Of a stretch of DNA of 64,000 bases, positions 17,354 to 25,194 are shown piece after piece. The stretch spans positions 1 to 64,000 of the forward strand of contig NZ_FPJO01000026.1 in assembly GCF_900119365.1 (NCBI RefSeq). Reading direction: 5' to 3'. Every line of letters begins with the position of its first letter. The first letter of the stretch is position 1. The DNA comes from Streptomyces atratus (GTDB taxonomy: Bacteria; Actinomycetota; Actinomycetes; Streptomycetales; Streptomycetaceae). The notes beneath the pieces are model-generated. The model was not told where the DNA came from. It saw only the letters and a program-made list of their open reading frames with translations, and made no database searches. Made by a program: the position numbers and the translations under genes.

Positions 17354-17590
17354 AGTGGGTCCTGGACCCTGTTCGACCTGGCCCTGTTCCAGGACGTGAA
17401 GGCCGGACAGGCCGGGTTCCGCGACCAGCTGATCAGCACCTGGGTGGGCTTCGCCGCATCGGGCCGGACGGACTGGCCCCGCTTCCGCGGCGCGGACGGA
17501 TATGTGCAGACGCCGGCCTCGGACAGCCGGCAGCGCGCGGACTTCGCACGGGACCACCACTACCGGTTCTGGAAGAACCGGAGCCGACCG
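17354..17590 (+). pseudogene. Type-B carboxylesterase C-terminal remnant
   Basis: In one plus-strand frame, LFDLALFQDVKAGQAGFRDQ, LISTWVGFAASGRTDWPRFR and ADFARDHHYRFWKNR (17369-17581) resemble the last 70 residues of the carboxylesterase/para-nitrobenzyl-esterase family. There is no start, no catalytic Ser or His region and no stop before the frame enters the opposite-strand gene at 17603. On the minus strand the adjoining 17277-17365 reads like the tail of another protein (PLGDPASVPSAAEVLQGLRG, stop at 17277-17279). Two broken gene ends seem to meet near 17365. Confidence 0.5.
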
Positions 17591-17602
17591 GGGCGCTCGC
17601 GG

Positions 17603-18856
17603 TCAGCCGGCCCAGCGGCCGGAGAGGAAGGTGACGGCGAAGACGGTCATCAGCGGGGCGGCGACGACGAGGTACGCGGTCTTGACGTGGGGACTTCGCA
17701 GGCTCCAGGCGGCGAGACCGGTCCACAGCGGCCACCACAGGAGGGTCGCGCGGGGAACGGAGGTGTACCAGTACGAGGTGCCCAGGGCCCACAGGCTGAG
17801 CGCGATGTACGCGGCCTCCGCCCAGCGCCGCCGCCGGAGCAGCAGGCCGCACAGGACGACGCCGACCAGCATGGCGAGGATTTCGGCCTGGCACATCAGG
17901 GCGTACCCGGTGGCCTGGGAGTGCCCGAAGGCGGCGTGCCAGGTGTTCTTCCACGCTTCCCAGGGGGCGTGGAAGTCGCGGTACCAGCCGCGCTCCTCGG
18001 CGTGCTTCCAGGCCATCCAGTCGGCGGTGTGCGCGTGCAGGTACCAGCTGTAGAGGAACGGCGGCAGGGCGGGCAGCGCCAGCCAGGGCAGACGGCGCCA
18101 CTGGGAGGGGGTGCGCGCGGTCACCAGGAAGTGCACCGCGAGGGCCGCCGCGAGGAAGAGCCCGCTGACCCGGACGGTGGTGGCCAGGCACGTCAGTACG
18201 GCCGCCAGCGGCCAGTTGAGGCGCTGGGCGGCCAGCCAGGCGGGCAGGGCCAGGGCGAGGAAGAGCGCCTCGGTGTAACCGGCGGCCAGGAAGACCGCAC
18301 ACGGGGAGAGCAGGAAGAACAGGGCCGCGCGCTGCCCGGCGGCCTGCGGCAGGTGCAGCCGGGCGATACGGGCCAGGGCCAGCACGGCGACACCGCCCGC
18401 GACGAGGGATATCAGCGCACCGGCGGCCGCCCAGCTCGGCACGACGGTGTGCACGGCCCGCAGCAGGAACGGGAAACCGGGGAAGAAGGCCTCCCTGTTG
18501 TCCCAGTCGGGCGTCCAGGGACCGGACCGGCCCGGGAAGTAGCCCTGCTGCGCTATGTGCAGGTAGTGCCACCAGTCCCACCGCTGCCACGACGAGAAGA
18601 ACGAACCGGCATGATGCGTCCCTTCCACGTCGGGGAACAGCCAGCGGGTGCAGTAGGCGGTGGTCCAGATGCCCACCCGGGTCAGCAGGTAGAGCCAGAG
18701 CACCTCGCGGTCGGCGGGCCCGAACCGCAGCGGCAGCCGGGCGAAGGGCTTCCTGCCGGATGCCGGGGCGTCGTGTGGCGCGCAGGGAGCGGCCTCGGCC
18801 CCAAGGGACGGATGCTCGTGCGGCGGCCGCGGCCGTGGGGGGGTGGAAAGGCTCAC
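17603..18856 (-). CDS. PIG-V-type mannosyltransferase, membrane protein
   Basis: 417 residues with many hydrophobic helices. The N-terminal cytoplasmic tail (about 40 residues, Pro/His-rich) leads to LYLLTRVGIWTTAYCTRWLF, then the loop WQRWDWWHYLHIAQQGYFPG, which has the RWDxxHY-type acidic/aromatic motif seen in PIG-V and GT-C mannosyltransferases. Next come NREAFFPGFPFLLRAVHTVV and CAVFLAAGYTEALFLALALP, also characteristic. These enzymes use polyprenyl-phosphate-mannose on the outer membrane face. The acceptor is unknown. The end lies 13 nt from the esterase remnant. Confidence 0.85.
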   Translation of the reverse strand: MSLSTPPRPRPPHEHPSLGAEAAPCAPHDAPASGRKPFARLPLRFGPADREVLWLYLLTRVGIWTTAYCTRWLFPDVEGTHHAGSFFSSWQRWDWWHYLHIAQQGYFPGRSGPWTPDWDNREAFFPGFPFLLRAVHTVVPSWAAAGALISLVAGGVAVLALARIARLHLPQAAGQRAALFFLLSPCAVFLAAGYTEALFLALALPAWLAAQRLNWPLAAVLTCLATTVRVSGLFLAAALAVHFLVTARTPSQWRRLPWLALPALPPFLYSWYLHAHTADWMAWKHAEERGWYRDFHAPWEAWKNTWHAAFGHSQATGYALMCQAEILAMLVGVVLCGLLLRRRRWAEAAYIALSLWALGTSYWYTSVPRATLLWWPLWTGLAAWSLRSPHVKTAYLVVAAPLMTVFAVTFLSGRWAG

Positions 18857-18943
18857 AGCACAATCTCCAGCGTTGGTTCAGCGCACACCGAATGGCCCGG
18901 TCGGGAATGCGCGGCAGGTCGGTCGGTCGGGAGGACGGGGCGG

Positions 18944-19354
18944 TCAGGGAGGCGGGAAGGTGACGCTCCGACTGGGCGCCGCCGGCGATGTCGACAGGCT
19001 GCCGGAAGGGGTTCTCGTCGGCGGCAGACTGGTCTGCGGCGAGGAGGGCGTGGAGCTCGTGGAGCTCGGCGAGGCCGGCGAGGTCGGCGAGGGGGAGAGC
19101 CGGGGCGAGGGAACGGGCGAGGGCGTGTTGGCGGGGGCGGTCGTGCCCGTACCGTCCGGCACCAGCGAGGCCACGGCCGCGCCCGTACCCGAGAAGACCA
19201 GGCAGGCCCCGACGGCCAGCGCGACGATCCGGCGCCTGCGCGCTCGCTCCCCGCGCTCGGTGATGTACGAGGTCGGAGCGGAACGCGCGCTGGACTGCCC
19301 GGCGGCGGCGGCTTCCTTGAACAGGGACCTCAACGGGTCATGGGCTTCAGACAC
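18944..19354 (-). CDS. Single-pass membrane protein partnered with sigma factor
   Basis: 136 residues from GTG 19354, overlapping the end of the sigma gene by 8 nt, so it is co-translated with it. A short N-terminal part (SEAHDPLRSLFKEAAAAGQS) is followed by basic residues RARRRR, one membrane helix (IVALAVGACLVFSGTGAAVA) and a long Ser/Pro/Thr-rich extracellular tail. The layout, cytoplasmic N-terminus plus one helix beside a sigma factor gene, suggests an anti-sigma or signalling partner. No zinc-binding HxxxCxxC motif is present, so it is not a ZAS-type anti-sigma. Confidence 0.7.
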   Translation of the reverse strand: MSEAHDPLRSLFKEAAAAGQSSARSAPTSYITERGERARRRRIVALAVGACLVFSGTGAAVASLVPDGTGTTAPANTPSPVPSPRLSPSPTSPASPSSTSSTPSSPQTSLPPTRTPSGSLSTSPAAPSRSVTFPPP

Positions 19355-19844
19355 AGGGCCCCTCCTCGGTACGCGGATCTTGCAGACGATGAGAGAGCGT
19401 GGCCCGGCCCCGGGCCAGGTGCGTCTTGACGGTGCTGGCCGCCAGACCGGTCTCCGAGGCGATCTGTTCGACGGTCAGATCGCAGACGTAGTGCAGCGCC
19501 AGCGTGCGCCGCTGCTTGGGCGGCAGTTCCCGCAGCGCTTCCACCAGAGCCACCGACTCCGGCCCGGGCGCCTCCACCTGTGGCGGGGCACCACTGCGTT
19601 GCCAGGCATCCGCCGCACGACGCCGCACCCGCCACCGGCTCACCGCCAGCCGCCACGCGACCGTACGGATCCACGCCTCGGGCTGCCCGTCACGATCGAG
19701 CTGCCGCCGCCGGCTCCAGCCCTTGACGAAAGCTTCCTGCACCACGTCCTGCGCTTCGTGCTGGTCGCCGAGCATCACAAACAGCTGCCCGGTCAGCCGG
19801 GCAGCCGTCTGCGCGTAGAACTCTTCGAACTCCTCGACGGTCAA
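19347..19844 (-). CDS. SigE-family ECF-type RNA polymerase sigma factor
   Basis: About 165 residues. The start is probably TTG at 19844 (or the TTG at 19847), giving (M)TVEEFEEFYAQTAARLTGQL, with CAGGAG 6-9 nt upstream; no ATG or GTG lies near. Region 2 is clear in GDQHEAQDVVQEAFVKGW and region 4 in LPPKQRRTLALHYVCDLTVE with STVKTHLARGRATL. The sequence resembles the actinobacterial SigE/SigJ-like 50-group more than classical ECF factors. The downstream membrane protein is likely its regulator. Targets unknown. Confidence 0.85.
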   Translation of the reverse strand: MTVEEFEEFYAQTAARLTGQLFVMLGDQHEAQDVVQEAFVKGWSRRRQLDRDGQPEAWIRTVAWRLAVSRWRVRRRAADAWQRSGAPPQVEAPGPESVALVEALRELPPKQRRTLALHYVCDLTVEQIASETGLAASTVKTHLARGRATLSHRLQDPRTEEGPCV

Positions 19845-20376
19845 CAAACAACTCCTGGATCTCCTCGGTCTCACCGGGCATACGCCCGGCACCCCGCATC
19901 CGGACGACACCGGACCCGAAGAAACGGGGTGACGGTGATCACACACCCTCTCGGAGCCGGATCCGGATCCGGGCATACATGAGAAAGAGGTACCAAACCC
20001 CTTGACCAACGAGAAATTGGGAGGAGAATCTTCAATACACCAGAAAACCAGAGCGAGCCGCACCGTCGACGGAGACGTTCGTCGGCCGAGTGACCCCCTC
20101 GTCGGCTCTGGCCAGGCCCCCGGCAGCTCCTCCGGGCCCGGAGCTTTCAGCGACGGCTGGAAGTCCCGGAACCGAGAAGGACTACCGGGGACTGCATGTG
20201 TGGACGGCCATGCGGCCGCGCCCCCGTTCTTCCCCCGCGAACGCGCTCATCGCACCCCGGGGTACGGGATCACCGGTGTTCTCCGTACGGGTCGGCCCCG
20301 GCCGCTTCCGCCGCGATTCGGGCGAGCCTGTCCGATAACGACCGCCGCCCGAGGGCGGGTGCGCGGGGGCGGGCGA
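19845..20376. other. Intergenic region upstream of the sigma factor gene
   Basis: 532 nt without a supported gene. The part at about 19980-20060 is noticeably richer in A and T than its surroundings and is the likely promoter zone of the leftward sigma gene. I cannot place a confident -35/-10 pair. Open frames across it have no family pattern and no ribosome-binding site. Confidence 0.4.
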
Positions 20377-21270
20377 TCACGTCCCGGAGGCAGGGCGCGG
20401 GGTGCCGTGGAAGACCTGCTCGGTGTGCCAGGACCGGTGGCGCTCCGCGACCGGGTTCGTGCCCGGCTGCGGGCCGATCAACGGGCGGCCCGCCAGTGCT
20501 GTCACGTGCTCGCGGGCTGCCGGGCTCCGCCCGACGAACCTCTGCGAGACCAGGATGCGGTGGCCCTCGCCGACGCCGAGGGCGCCCTTGTCGAACAGCT
20601 TGTGGTGCAGTGCGCACAGGCACAGCCCGTTGTCGATGTCGTCCGGGCCGTCGAACGCCCACCAGCGCACGTGCGCGGCCTCCAGCCCGACCGGCACCGC
20701 ACCGATCCTGCCGTCGTAACCGCAGAAGGCGCACTGGTACTCGTACGCGGTCAGCACCATCTCCCGCATCCGCCGGTCCCGTTGCCGCCGTCCGGCCGGA
20801 AGCGGTTCGGACTCCACCGGCACCTGCTCCAGGCCCACCGCCTCGCGCAGCTCGCCGTGGAGCGATGGCGGGAAGTGCTGATCGAGCAGCACCCCGGCGA
20901 TCCGGCCGAGCAGCGACGGCTCACGTCGCAGGGCTGCGCGCAGCTCCGGTGCCAACCGGCCCGTCGCGCCGGTCGCCCGTAGCTCCAGCACCCCGCTGCC
21001 GGGGCTGCCGGGCCCGCGATCGGTACGTACTTCCCACACCCCGTCGCTGACCAGATGGTGGAAGGGATAGGCAGGCGTCGTCCTGTTGGCCGGCCCGTAC
21101 TCGGTCAGCAGCCGCTTCAGGTCCTCCTCCACCGCGCTGTACCGCAACTCGCCGTCGGCGTCCTCCTGGAACCGGCCGAGGGCGTACAGGAGCAGCAGAG
21201 GCTTGTGCGGGGCCCGTATCCCGTTCCCGGTCCATTGCCTCAGCTTCGCGGCACGCTCGACCCAGTCCAT
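20377..21270 (-). CDS. Sulfur-binding-domain HNH endonuclease (McrA-type, type IV restriction)
   Basis: 297 residues starting MDWVERAAKLRQW; a TACGAT box 8 nt before ATG 21270 favours this start, with an in-frame ATG at 21294 as an alternative. The N-terminal half has RAPHKPLLLLYALGRF and a following PFHHLVSDGVWEV, the pattern of the sulfur-binding domain that recognises phosphorothioate DNA. The C-terminal half is an HNH nuclease: CAFCGYD, GLEAAHVRWWAFDGPDDIDN, GLCLCALHHKLFDKGAL. The match is to the SprMcrA/ScoMcrA type, which cut DNA carrying dnd phosphorothioate marks. It stands alone, with no dnd genes in view. Confidence 0.88.
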   Translation of the reverse strand: MDWVERAAKLRQWTGNGIRAPHKPLLLLYALGRFQEDADGELRYSAVEEDLKRLLTEYGPANRTTPAYPFHHLVSDGVWEVRTDRGPGSPGSGVLELRATGATGRLAPELRAALRREPSLLGRIAGVLLDQHFPPSLHGELREAVGLEQVPVESEPLPAGRRQRDRRMREMVLTAYEYQCAFCGYDGRIGAVPVGLEAAHVRWWAFDGPDDIDNGLCLCALHHKLFDKGALGVGEGHRILVSQRFVGRSPAAREHVTALAGRPLIGPQPGTNPVAERHRSWHTEQVFHGTPRPASGT

Positions 21271-21382
21271 GACCGGCGATCGTAGCGAGGTCATCGGGAG
21301 GGGGCCGGGCGGCGGTGAACCGCCGCGGGCCGTTCGTAGGGGGAGGACTCAACAGGCCTGCCCCGCAACGCAGTCCGCCGGA

Positions 21383-22036
21383 TCAGGCGGTGGCGTAGTC
21401 GGCGAGGGAGGGTTCCAGCAGGTCGAACGCGTGCTCGGCGGCTGCCGCGACCTCGGTGCGGATCCGTGCGGTGCTCCGTCCGGCGAGGGTGAGCTGCTGG
21501 ATGCGGTCGAAGAGGACGCGGTGGACCGTGCCGAGCAGTCCGGCGGCGGTGCACACGGTGATGTCGTCGCGGGGTACGCCGGTGGCCTCGGCGAGGGTCT
21601 CCGCCAGGGCGGCTTCGCGCAGGTCGTGCAGGTCGCGCAGCCGGGTCGTCAGGGTGGGGCTGTCGGCGGTCATGCGGGCGAAGCCGGGGCCGGAGAACCC
21701 GGCGACCGGGTCGGTGGCGGCGAGCGCTTCGGTGAAGGCGCGGCGCAGGGCGGCCAGCGCCGACTCACCCGGTCGGCGACCGGACACCGTACCGGCCAGC
21801 GAGGTGATGAAGGCGTCCTGCCGGTCCAGGGCCAGGTCTTCCTTGTGCGGGAAGTAGTTGGTGACCGTCTTCTTCGCCACCCTGGCGGCGGCGGCGATCT
21901 CGGCGATGGTGGTCTGCTCGAAGCCCTGGGCGAGGAACAGGCGGGTGGCGGCGTCGGAGATGAGCTGACGGCTCTCCTGCTTCTTCGCCTCGCGCAGACC
22001 GAGGGGCGGAGCTGGTGGCGCAGTGTGGGTACCCAT
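21383..22036 (-). CDS. TetR-family transcriptional repressor
   Basis: 217 residues from ATG 22036. The N-terminal HTH is standard: SRQLISDAATRLFLAQGFEQ, TTIAEIAAAARVAKKTVTNY, FPHKEDL. The C-terminal ligand domain is variable, as usual. A perfect inverted repeat CTTACC-N5-GGTAAG lies 9-25 nt upstream of the start (22045-22061) and is its likely operator. The DNA beyond that operator no longer holds an intact divergent gene, so only self-control is visible. Confidence 0.92.
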   Translation of the reverse strand: MGTHTAPPAPPLGLREAKKQESRQLISDAATRLFLAQGFEQTTIAEIAAAARVAKKTVTNYFPHKEDLALDRQDAFITSLAGTVSGRRPGESALAALRRAFTEALAATDPVAGFSGPGFARMTADSPTLTTRLRDLHDLREAALAETLAEATGVPRDDITVCTAAGLLGTVHRVLFDRIQQLTLAGRSTARIRTEVAAAAEHAFDLLEPSLADYATA

Positions 22037-22044
22037 GGCGCAAT

Positions 22045-22061
22045 CTTACCCTCGTGGTAAG
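22045..22061. promoter_or_regulatory. Probable TetR operator CTTACC-N5-GGTAAG
   Basis: CTTACC (22045-22050), CTCGT, GGTAAG (22056-22061) form a perfect 6-bp-arm inverted repeat directly upstream of the leftward TetR gene. Repeats of this size and position are typical TetR-family sites. Confidence 0.7.
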
Positions 22062-22509
22062 TTTGCCGGAGTTCTTCACCGCCCCTCCCAGCTGCACCGA
22101 ACACGCCGCAGCCGACACCGTCCTGCTCGCCCGCGGCACCCAGGTACTGCCGTCCCCCTTGGCGGAACCGTGGAGGAGCGGCTCTTCCAGGGCCCGGGGC
22201 GAGGGGGCCGACAGAGGTCTGTCCGCGCATCCCGCCTCGACCATCCCGGTGGGAGCGGCCGAACCGCTGCGCGGGAATCGACATACCCGCCGCCGGGGGA
22301 TCCCTGCTGCCCGCCCTCGGCCCGGTCGCGGACTACCTGCGCCAAGTCGACTCCGGGGCCTGTCATTGGTGGAGGCGGCCGCACGGATCGCCGACTCGTT
22401 GGCCGGCGGCTCCGCAGCCGACGCGGCGCCCGCCCGTCGCGGAACGGGACGCCCTCGGCGCACTGCAATGCCCACATCCACAAGACCCCGATCTTCTTCG
22501 ACGGCCGGC
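22062..22509. other. Degraded intergenic DNA, possible gene remnant
   Basis: 448 nt without a supportable gene. Short stretches on the plus strand look coding (for example LLPALGPVADYLRQVDSGAC at about 22300-22370) but switch frames and have no start. They may be remains of the gene once controlled by the TetR regulator. I cannot name a family. Confidence 0.35.
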
Positions 22510-22905
22510 TCACCGGACTGCCGATGGGGGCAGCACCTCCGGCGTCGCCTCGGCGACCAGTACCTCGCCCTCGCTGACCAGCGTCACCGGAGGAAGCGTC
22601 GAGCCGCCGGTCTCTTCGGCGAGTTCACGGCCGGCGGCTTGCAGGAGGGTGTCGTCGCAGGGCTCGATGTGGCCGCCGGGCAGCAGCCATTTGTCGGTGG
22701 CGTTGTGGAGGATGTGCAGGACACGGCCGTCGCGGCCGACGAGGATCGCGCCTGCTGTGACGTGTCCCGGCAGGGACTTGCGGCTGGTGAGGTCGTCGCC
22801 GTCGTCGAGGAGGCCCTGGACGATGTCGATTTTGCGCTTGTCCTCGGGGTGCTGGTCGAGGTACGTGGTGATGGTGGTGCGGATGTGGTTGGCCGTGATG
22901 GGCAT
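22510..22905 (-). CDS. Nudix hydrolase, C-terminally truncated
   Basis: 131 residues from ATG 22905, with AGGTGA about 6 nt upstream and 5 nt after the stop of the SAH-hydrolase-like gene, so it is the second gene of that unit. A helical N-terminus (about 45 residues) is followed by the Nudix fold VTAGAILVGRDGRVLHILHN and a Nudix box WLLPGGHIEPCDDTLLQAAG then RELAEETGG. The box has Asp at the first acidic position, as in many actinobacterial members. The usual 30-40 C-terminal residues are missing: the frame ends soon after the box, where the adjoining DNA is degraded. It may be non-functional. Confidence 0.72.
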   Translation of the reverse strand: MPITANHIRTTITTYLDQHPEDKRKIDIVQGLLDDGDDLTSRKSLPGHVTAGAILVGRDGRVLHILHNATDKWLLPGGHIEPCDDTLLQAAGRELAEETGGSTLPPVTLVSEGEVLVAEATPEVLPPSAVR

Positions 22906-22910
22906 GGTGA

Positions 22911-24032
22911 TCACCTGTTGAAGTAGGAGAGCCAGGTCGCCGTGATGGCCTCGCGGTCAGGTGCGGGGACCTCGTGGATGCCAGGGCGGAGGTCTCCGCG
23001 GGTAAGCATCCTGATTGCGGCGAGGATCTCGGCCTGGATCAGGAAGATGAACGGCCCAACGCTCGCGCCGTGGATGAAGTTGACGGCATTGCCGCCGTTC
23101 GCCAGATAGAAGTGATGGTCGGTGGTCTGGTAGCGGGTGACGTGGTCGCCGACGACCGTGCGGGTGTAGACGTCCGACAGGCCGGCAAGGTCGAGTTCGT
23201 CCTCGCTGGAGGTGACGGTGGCGACGTAGGCGCCGTTGCGCAGGTGAGAGAAGTCGTCGCCGCGCAGGGAGACCGCGCCGGTCGCGCAGAGCACCAGGCC
23301 GGCGCCGATGAGCGCGGTCTCGCGATCGCGTGCGACGGTGAACCCCTGGGACAGGGCCTGGGTGCGGCGTACTGGGTCGATGTCGAAGACGGTGACCTGT
23401 ACGCCCTTGGCGTGCAGGAGCCGGGCGATGGAGGAGCCGAGCTTGCCGAAGCCGATCACGAGGGCGGGGCGGCCGTGGAGGATGTCGCCGCGGCCGCGCA
23501 TGACGGCCTCGGTGGAGAACACGACGGACTGGCCGACGAGGTAGTCCTCGGGGTCCTTGAGTGGGGAGCGTGCCACCGAGATGACGGGGCAGGGCAGTTT
23601 GTCGAAGACTTCGTAGCGGCGGTGGCCGTTCTCGGTGTCCTCGACGACACCGACCAGGCGGCCGGTGAAGCGGCTGTGGATGTCGGTGAGGGTGGGGGCG
23701 AAGTAGCCGCCGACGTCGAGGAGGGAGACGGGTTCTCCAGCGGCCCGGGATTCGAAGTAGTCCAGAGCGGAGTCCGGGTCGGTGAACATTTCGCGGGTCA
23801 GGGGGTCGACGGCGACGGTCCGCTCGGTCTCGCGCTGGGCAGCCGGGTGGACGGACTTCGGCTTGGGCAGCACCGCCGTGAGCCGCGTCATCGCGGCAAC
23901 GGCGCGGACAAACGCGGGGCGCTCGGCCAGGAGGTGGGTGATCAGGAACGACGAGGTCTGCTCGTCGGGGGCGAACTGGACGGCGATCCGGGCGAAGTAT
24001 GCGTCCAGCTTGGCGCGTTCGAATGTTTCCAC
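22911..24032 (-). CDS. S-adenosylhomocysteine-hydrolase-like NAD-binding protein
   Basis: 373 residues from ATG 24032. The centre is a Rossmann domain with VIGFGKLGSSIARLLHAKGV then VTVFDIDPVRRTQALSQGF, and the C-terminal FYLANGGNAVNFIHGASVGP with FIFLIQAEILAAI aligns with the conserved SAH hydrolase tail that closes the NAD site. It is shorter than true SAH hydrolase (about 430-480 aa), and the N-terminal substrate domain differs. It is probably an NAD-dependent enzyme of the family acting on another substrate. It sits in an accessory block with Nudix, XRE, YdcF and WbqC genes. Confidence 0.75.
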   Translation of the reverse strand: METFERAKLDAYFARIAVQFAPDEQTSSFLITHLLAERPAFVRAVAAMTRLTAVLPKPKSVHPAAQRETERTVAVDPLTREMFTDPDSALDYFESRAAGEPVSLLDVGGYFAPTLTDIHSRFTGRLVGVVEDTENGHRRYEVFDKLPCPVISVARSPLKDPEDYLVGQSVVFSTEAVMRGRGDILHGRPALVIGFGKLGSSIARLLHAKGVQVTVFDIDPVRRTQALSQGFTVARDRETALIGAGLVLCATGAVSLRGDDFSHLRNGAYVATVTSSEDELDLAGLSDVYTRTVVGDHVTRYQTTDHHFYLANGGNAVNFIHGASVGPFIFLIQAEILAAIRMLTRGDLRPGIHEVPAPDREAITATWLSYFNR

Positions 24033-24084
24033 GGCAGTTGCCTCTCATCCGTATAACCGGGGCCGTGCAGGGAGTTCCAGGGAG

Positions 24085-24369
24085 TCAGCAGCTGCGGACA
24101 AGCCCGAACAGCAGCCGGTCGGCCCCGCTTGCGGTATCCAGGTAGGTGTCGAGCTGAGAGGCGCCGGCGGACTGCGACAGCGGTTCCAGACCGAGCAGGA
24201 GAACGGCTGTGCCAGTGCGGGCGACCAGTGCCGCCCAGTCGGGGCGGCTGGGCAGCCGCAGCCTGCGGGAGGCGCCTGGGAAGTGCGGACCGGTGCCCGG
24301 CCCGCTCCAGGCGGCGAGCGAGACCAGTAGCCGCAGCTCGGGGCCTGTCGGAGTGAGGAGGGCGCTCAC
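24085..24369 (-). CDS. Small hypothetical protein, third gene of a coupled trio
   Basis: 94 residues from GTG 24369; GTGA overlaps the stop of the preceding gene. The sequence (PTGPELRLLVSLAAWSG, RLPSRPDWAALVARTGTAVL, SQLDTYLDTASGADRLLFGL) shows mostly hydrophobic, helical character with no membrane segment and no family that I recognise. Its reality rests on the overlap and on GC-biased third positions. Confidence 0.55.
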   Translation of the reverse strand: MSALLTPTGPELRLLVSLAAWSGPGTGPHFPGASRRLRLPSRPDWAALVARTGTAVLLLGLEPLSQSAGASQLDTYLDTASGADRLLFGLVRSC

Positions 24370-24617
24370 GCGGTCGTCCCTCCTGCGGTCTTGAAACAGG
24401 ACCAAACGATCTTTCCGAGCGGTGTGCGGTCTTGCACTCCCCACTCGTCGGCGAGCGCGGCCACCAGAACCAGACCGCGGCAGAGGCGGATGTCGTCGAT
24501 CCGTTCCGAAAGGCCCCATACGGCCAGGGTCTCGGAGGCGAATTCCCTTGCCTGTCCCACGGATTCGGGGCGGGCCCCGAAGAAGCGCTGCACCGTCTCG
24601 ATCATTGCTGTCCTCAT
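24366..24617 (-). CDS. GHKL ATPase-like protein with internal deletion
   Basis: 83 residues from ATG 24617 (GGAG about 8 nt upstream), overlapping the stop of the gene before it (ATGA). The N-terminal half (TVQRFFGARPESVGQAREFA, LAVWGLSERIDDIRLC) and the C-terminal half (RGLVLVAALADEWGVQDR, GKIVWSCF) are those of the Streptomyces anti-sigma-type ATP-binding proteins, usually about 140 residues. The centre, which carries the Asn box and ATP-lid glycines, is missing between about residues 45 and 46. It stays in frame, so either a degraded gene or a shortened regulator that cannot bind ATP. Confidence 0.6.
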   Translation of the reverse strand: MRTAMIETVQRFFGARPESVGQAREFASETLAVWGLSERIDDIRLCRGLVLVAALADEWGVQDRTPLGKIVWSCFKTAGGTTA

Positions 24618-25042
24618 GACTCTGTCTCCAGGAGGCTTGTGGTTCCCGGGCTGTGGCGGCGGGCCACCGCGGTGGAGGCGGCCGGCGGGCATGCGGTGTG
24701 GGCCCGGCGGACCAGAAGCAGCCGGGAACCGACCGCCTTAATCCGCCGACCGCGTTCAGCAGCTATCGCCTTCGGGCCGAGGTGTGACGCGGCCGGGGCG
24801 AGCACGCCGTAGACATCCGGCAGGGCCAACACGTCCAGCAGGCCGGTAAAGGCCGCGGAGCCGGGGCCGGCACTCGCTTCGCGTTCGGTGAAGACGCCGG
24901 ACAGCTCCAGTTCGTGGCTGCGGCAGTACTCGGCGAGCGAGGCGATCAGCGCCTCCTGCCGGGCTTCGGAGACCCGCACCAGCCGGAGGAAGCCGTAGAC
25001 GACAGGCCCGCTGACCAGGCGATATTCCGTGAGGGGTTCCAT
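24614..25042 (-). CDS. Resolvase-N-terminus-like small protein
   Basis: 142 residues from ATG 25042. YGFLRLVRVSEARQEALIAS, YCRSHELELSGVFTEREAS and LLDVLALPDVYGVLAPAASH recall the N-terminal catalytic fold of serine recombinases (where a segment like GYxRVS and a Q-L/I-x-x-L helix occur). The nucleophilic Ser is not in its normal context, and no DNA-binding domain follows; the last 35 residues are basic and Pro-rich. Proteins of this sort are common in Streptomyces accessory regions beside XRE and ATP-binding regulators. It overlaps the next gene by 4 nt. First of three genes facing away from the XRE gene. Confidence 0.65.
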   Translation of the reverse strand: MEPLTEYRLVSGPVVYGFLRLVRVSEARQEALIASLAEYCRSHELELSGVFTEREASAGPGSAAFTGLLDVLALPDVYGVLAPAASHLGPKAIAAERGRRIKAVGSRLLLVRRAHTACPPAASTAVARRHSPGTTSLLETES

Positions 25043-25194
25043 GCGGGGGACCGTCCAAAGGGTCGACACGTGGTGACGATCCTGAGCATGGAGGTCCCCG
25101 AACTCCTGGCCAATCACCTGCCGTTCCACTTCCGTTCCACTTTCGTCCCGCCGCCCACACGCGTCTGCTTCGATGACGGTGGAAGGGAGTGAGC

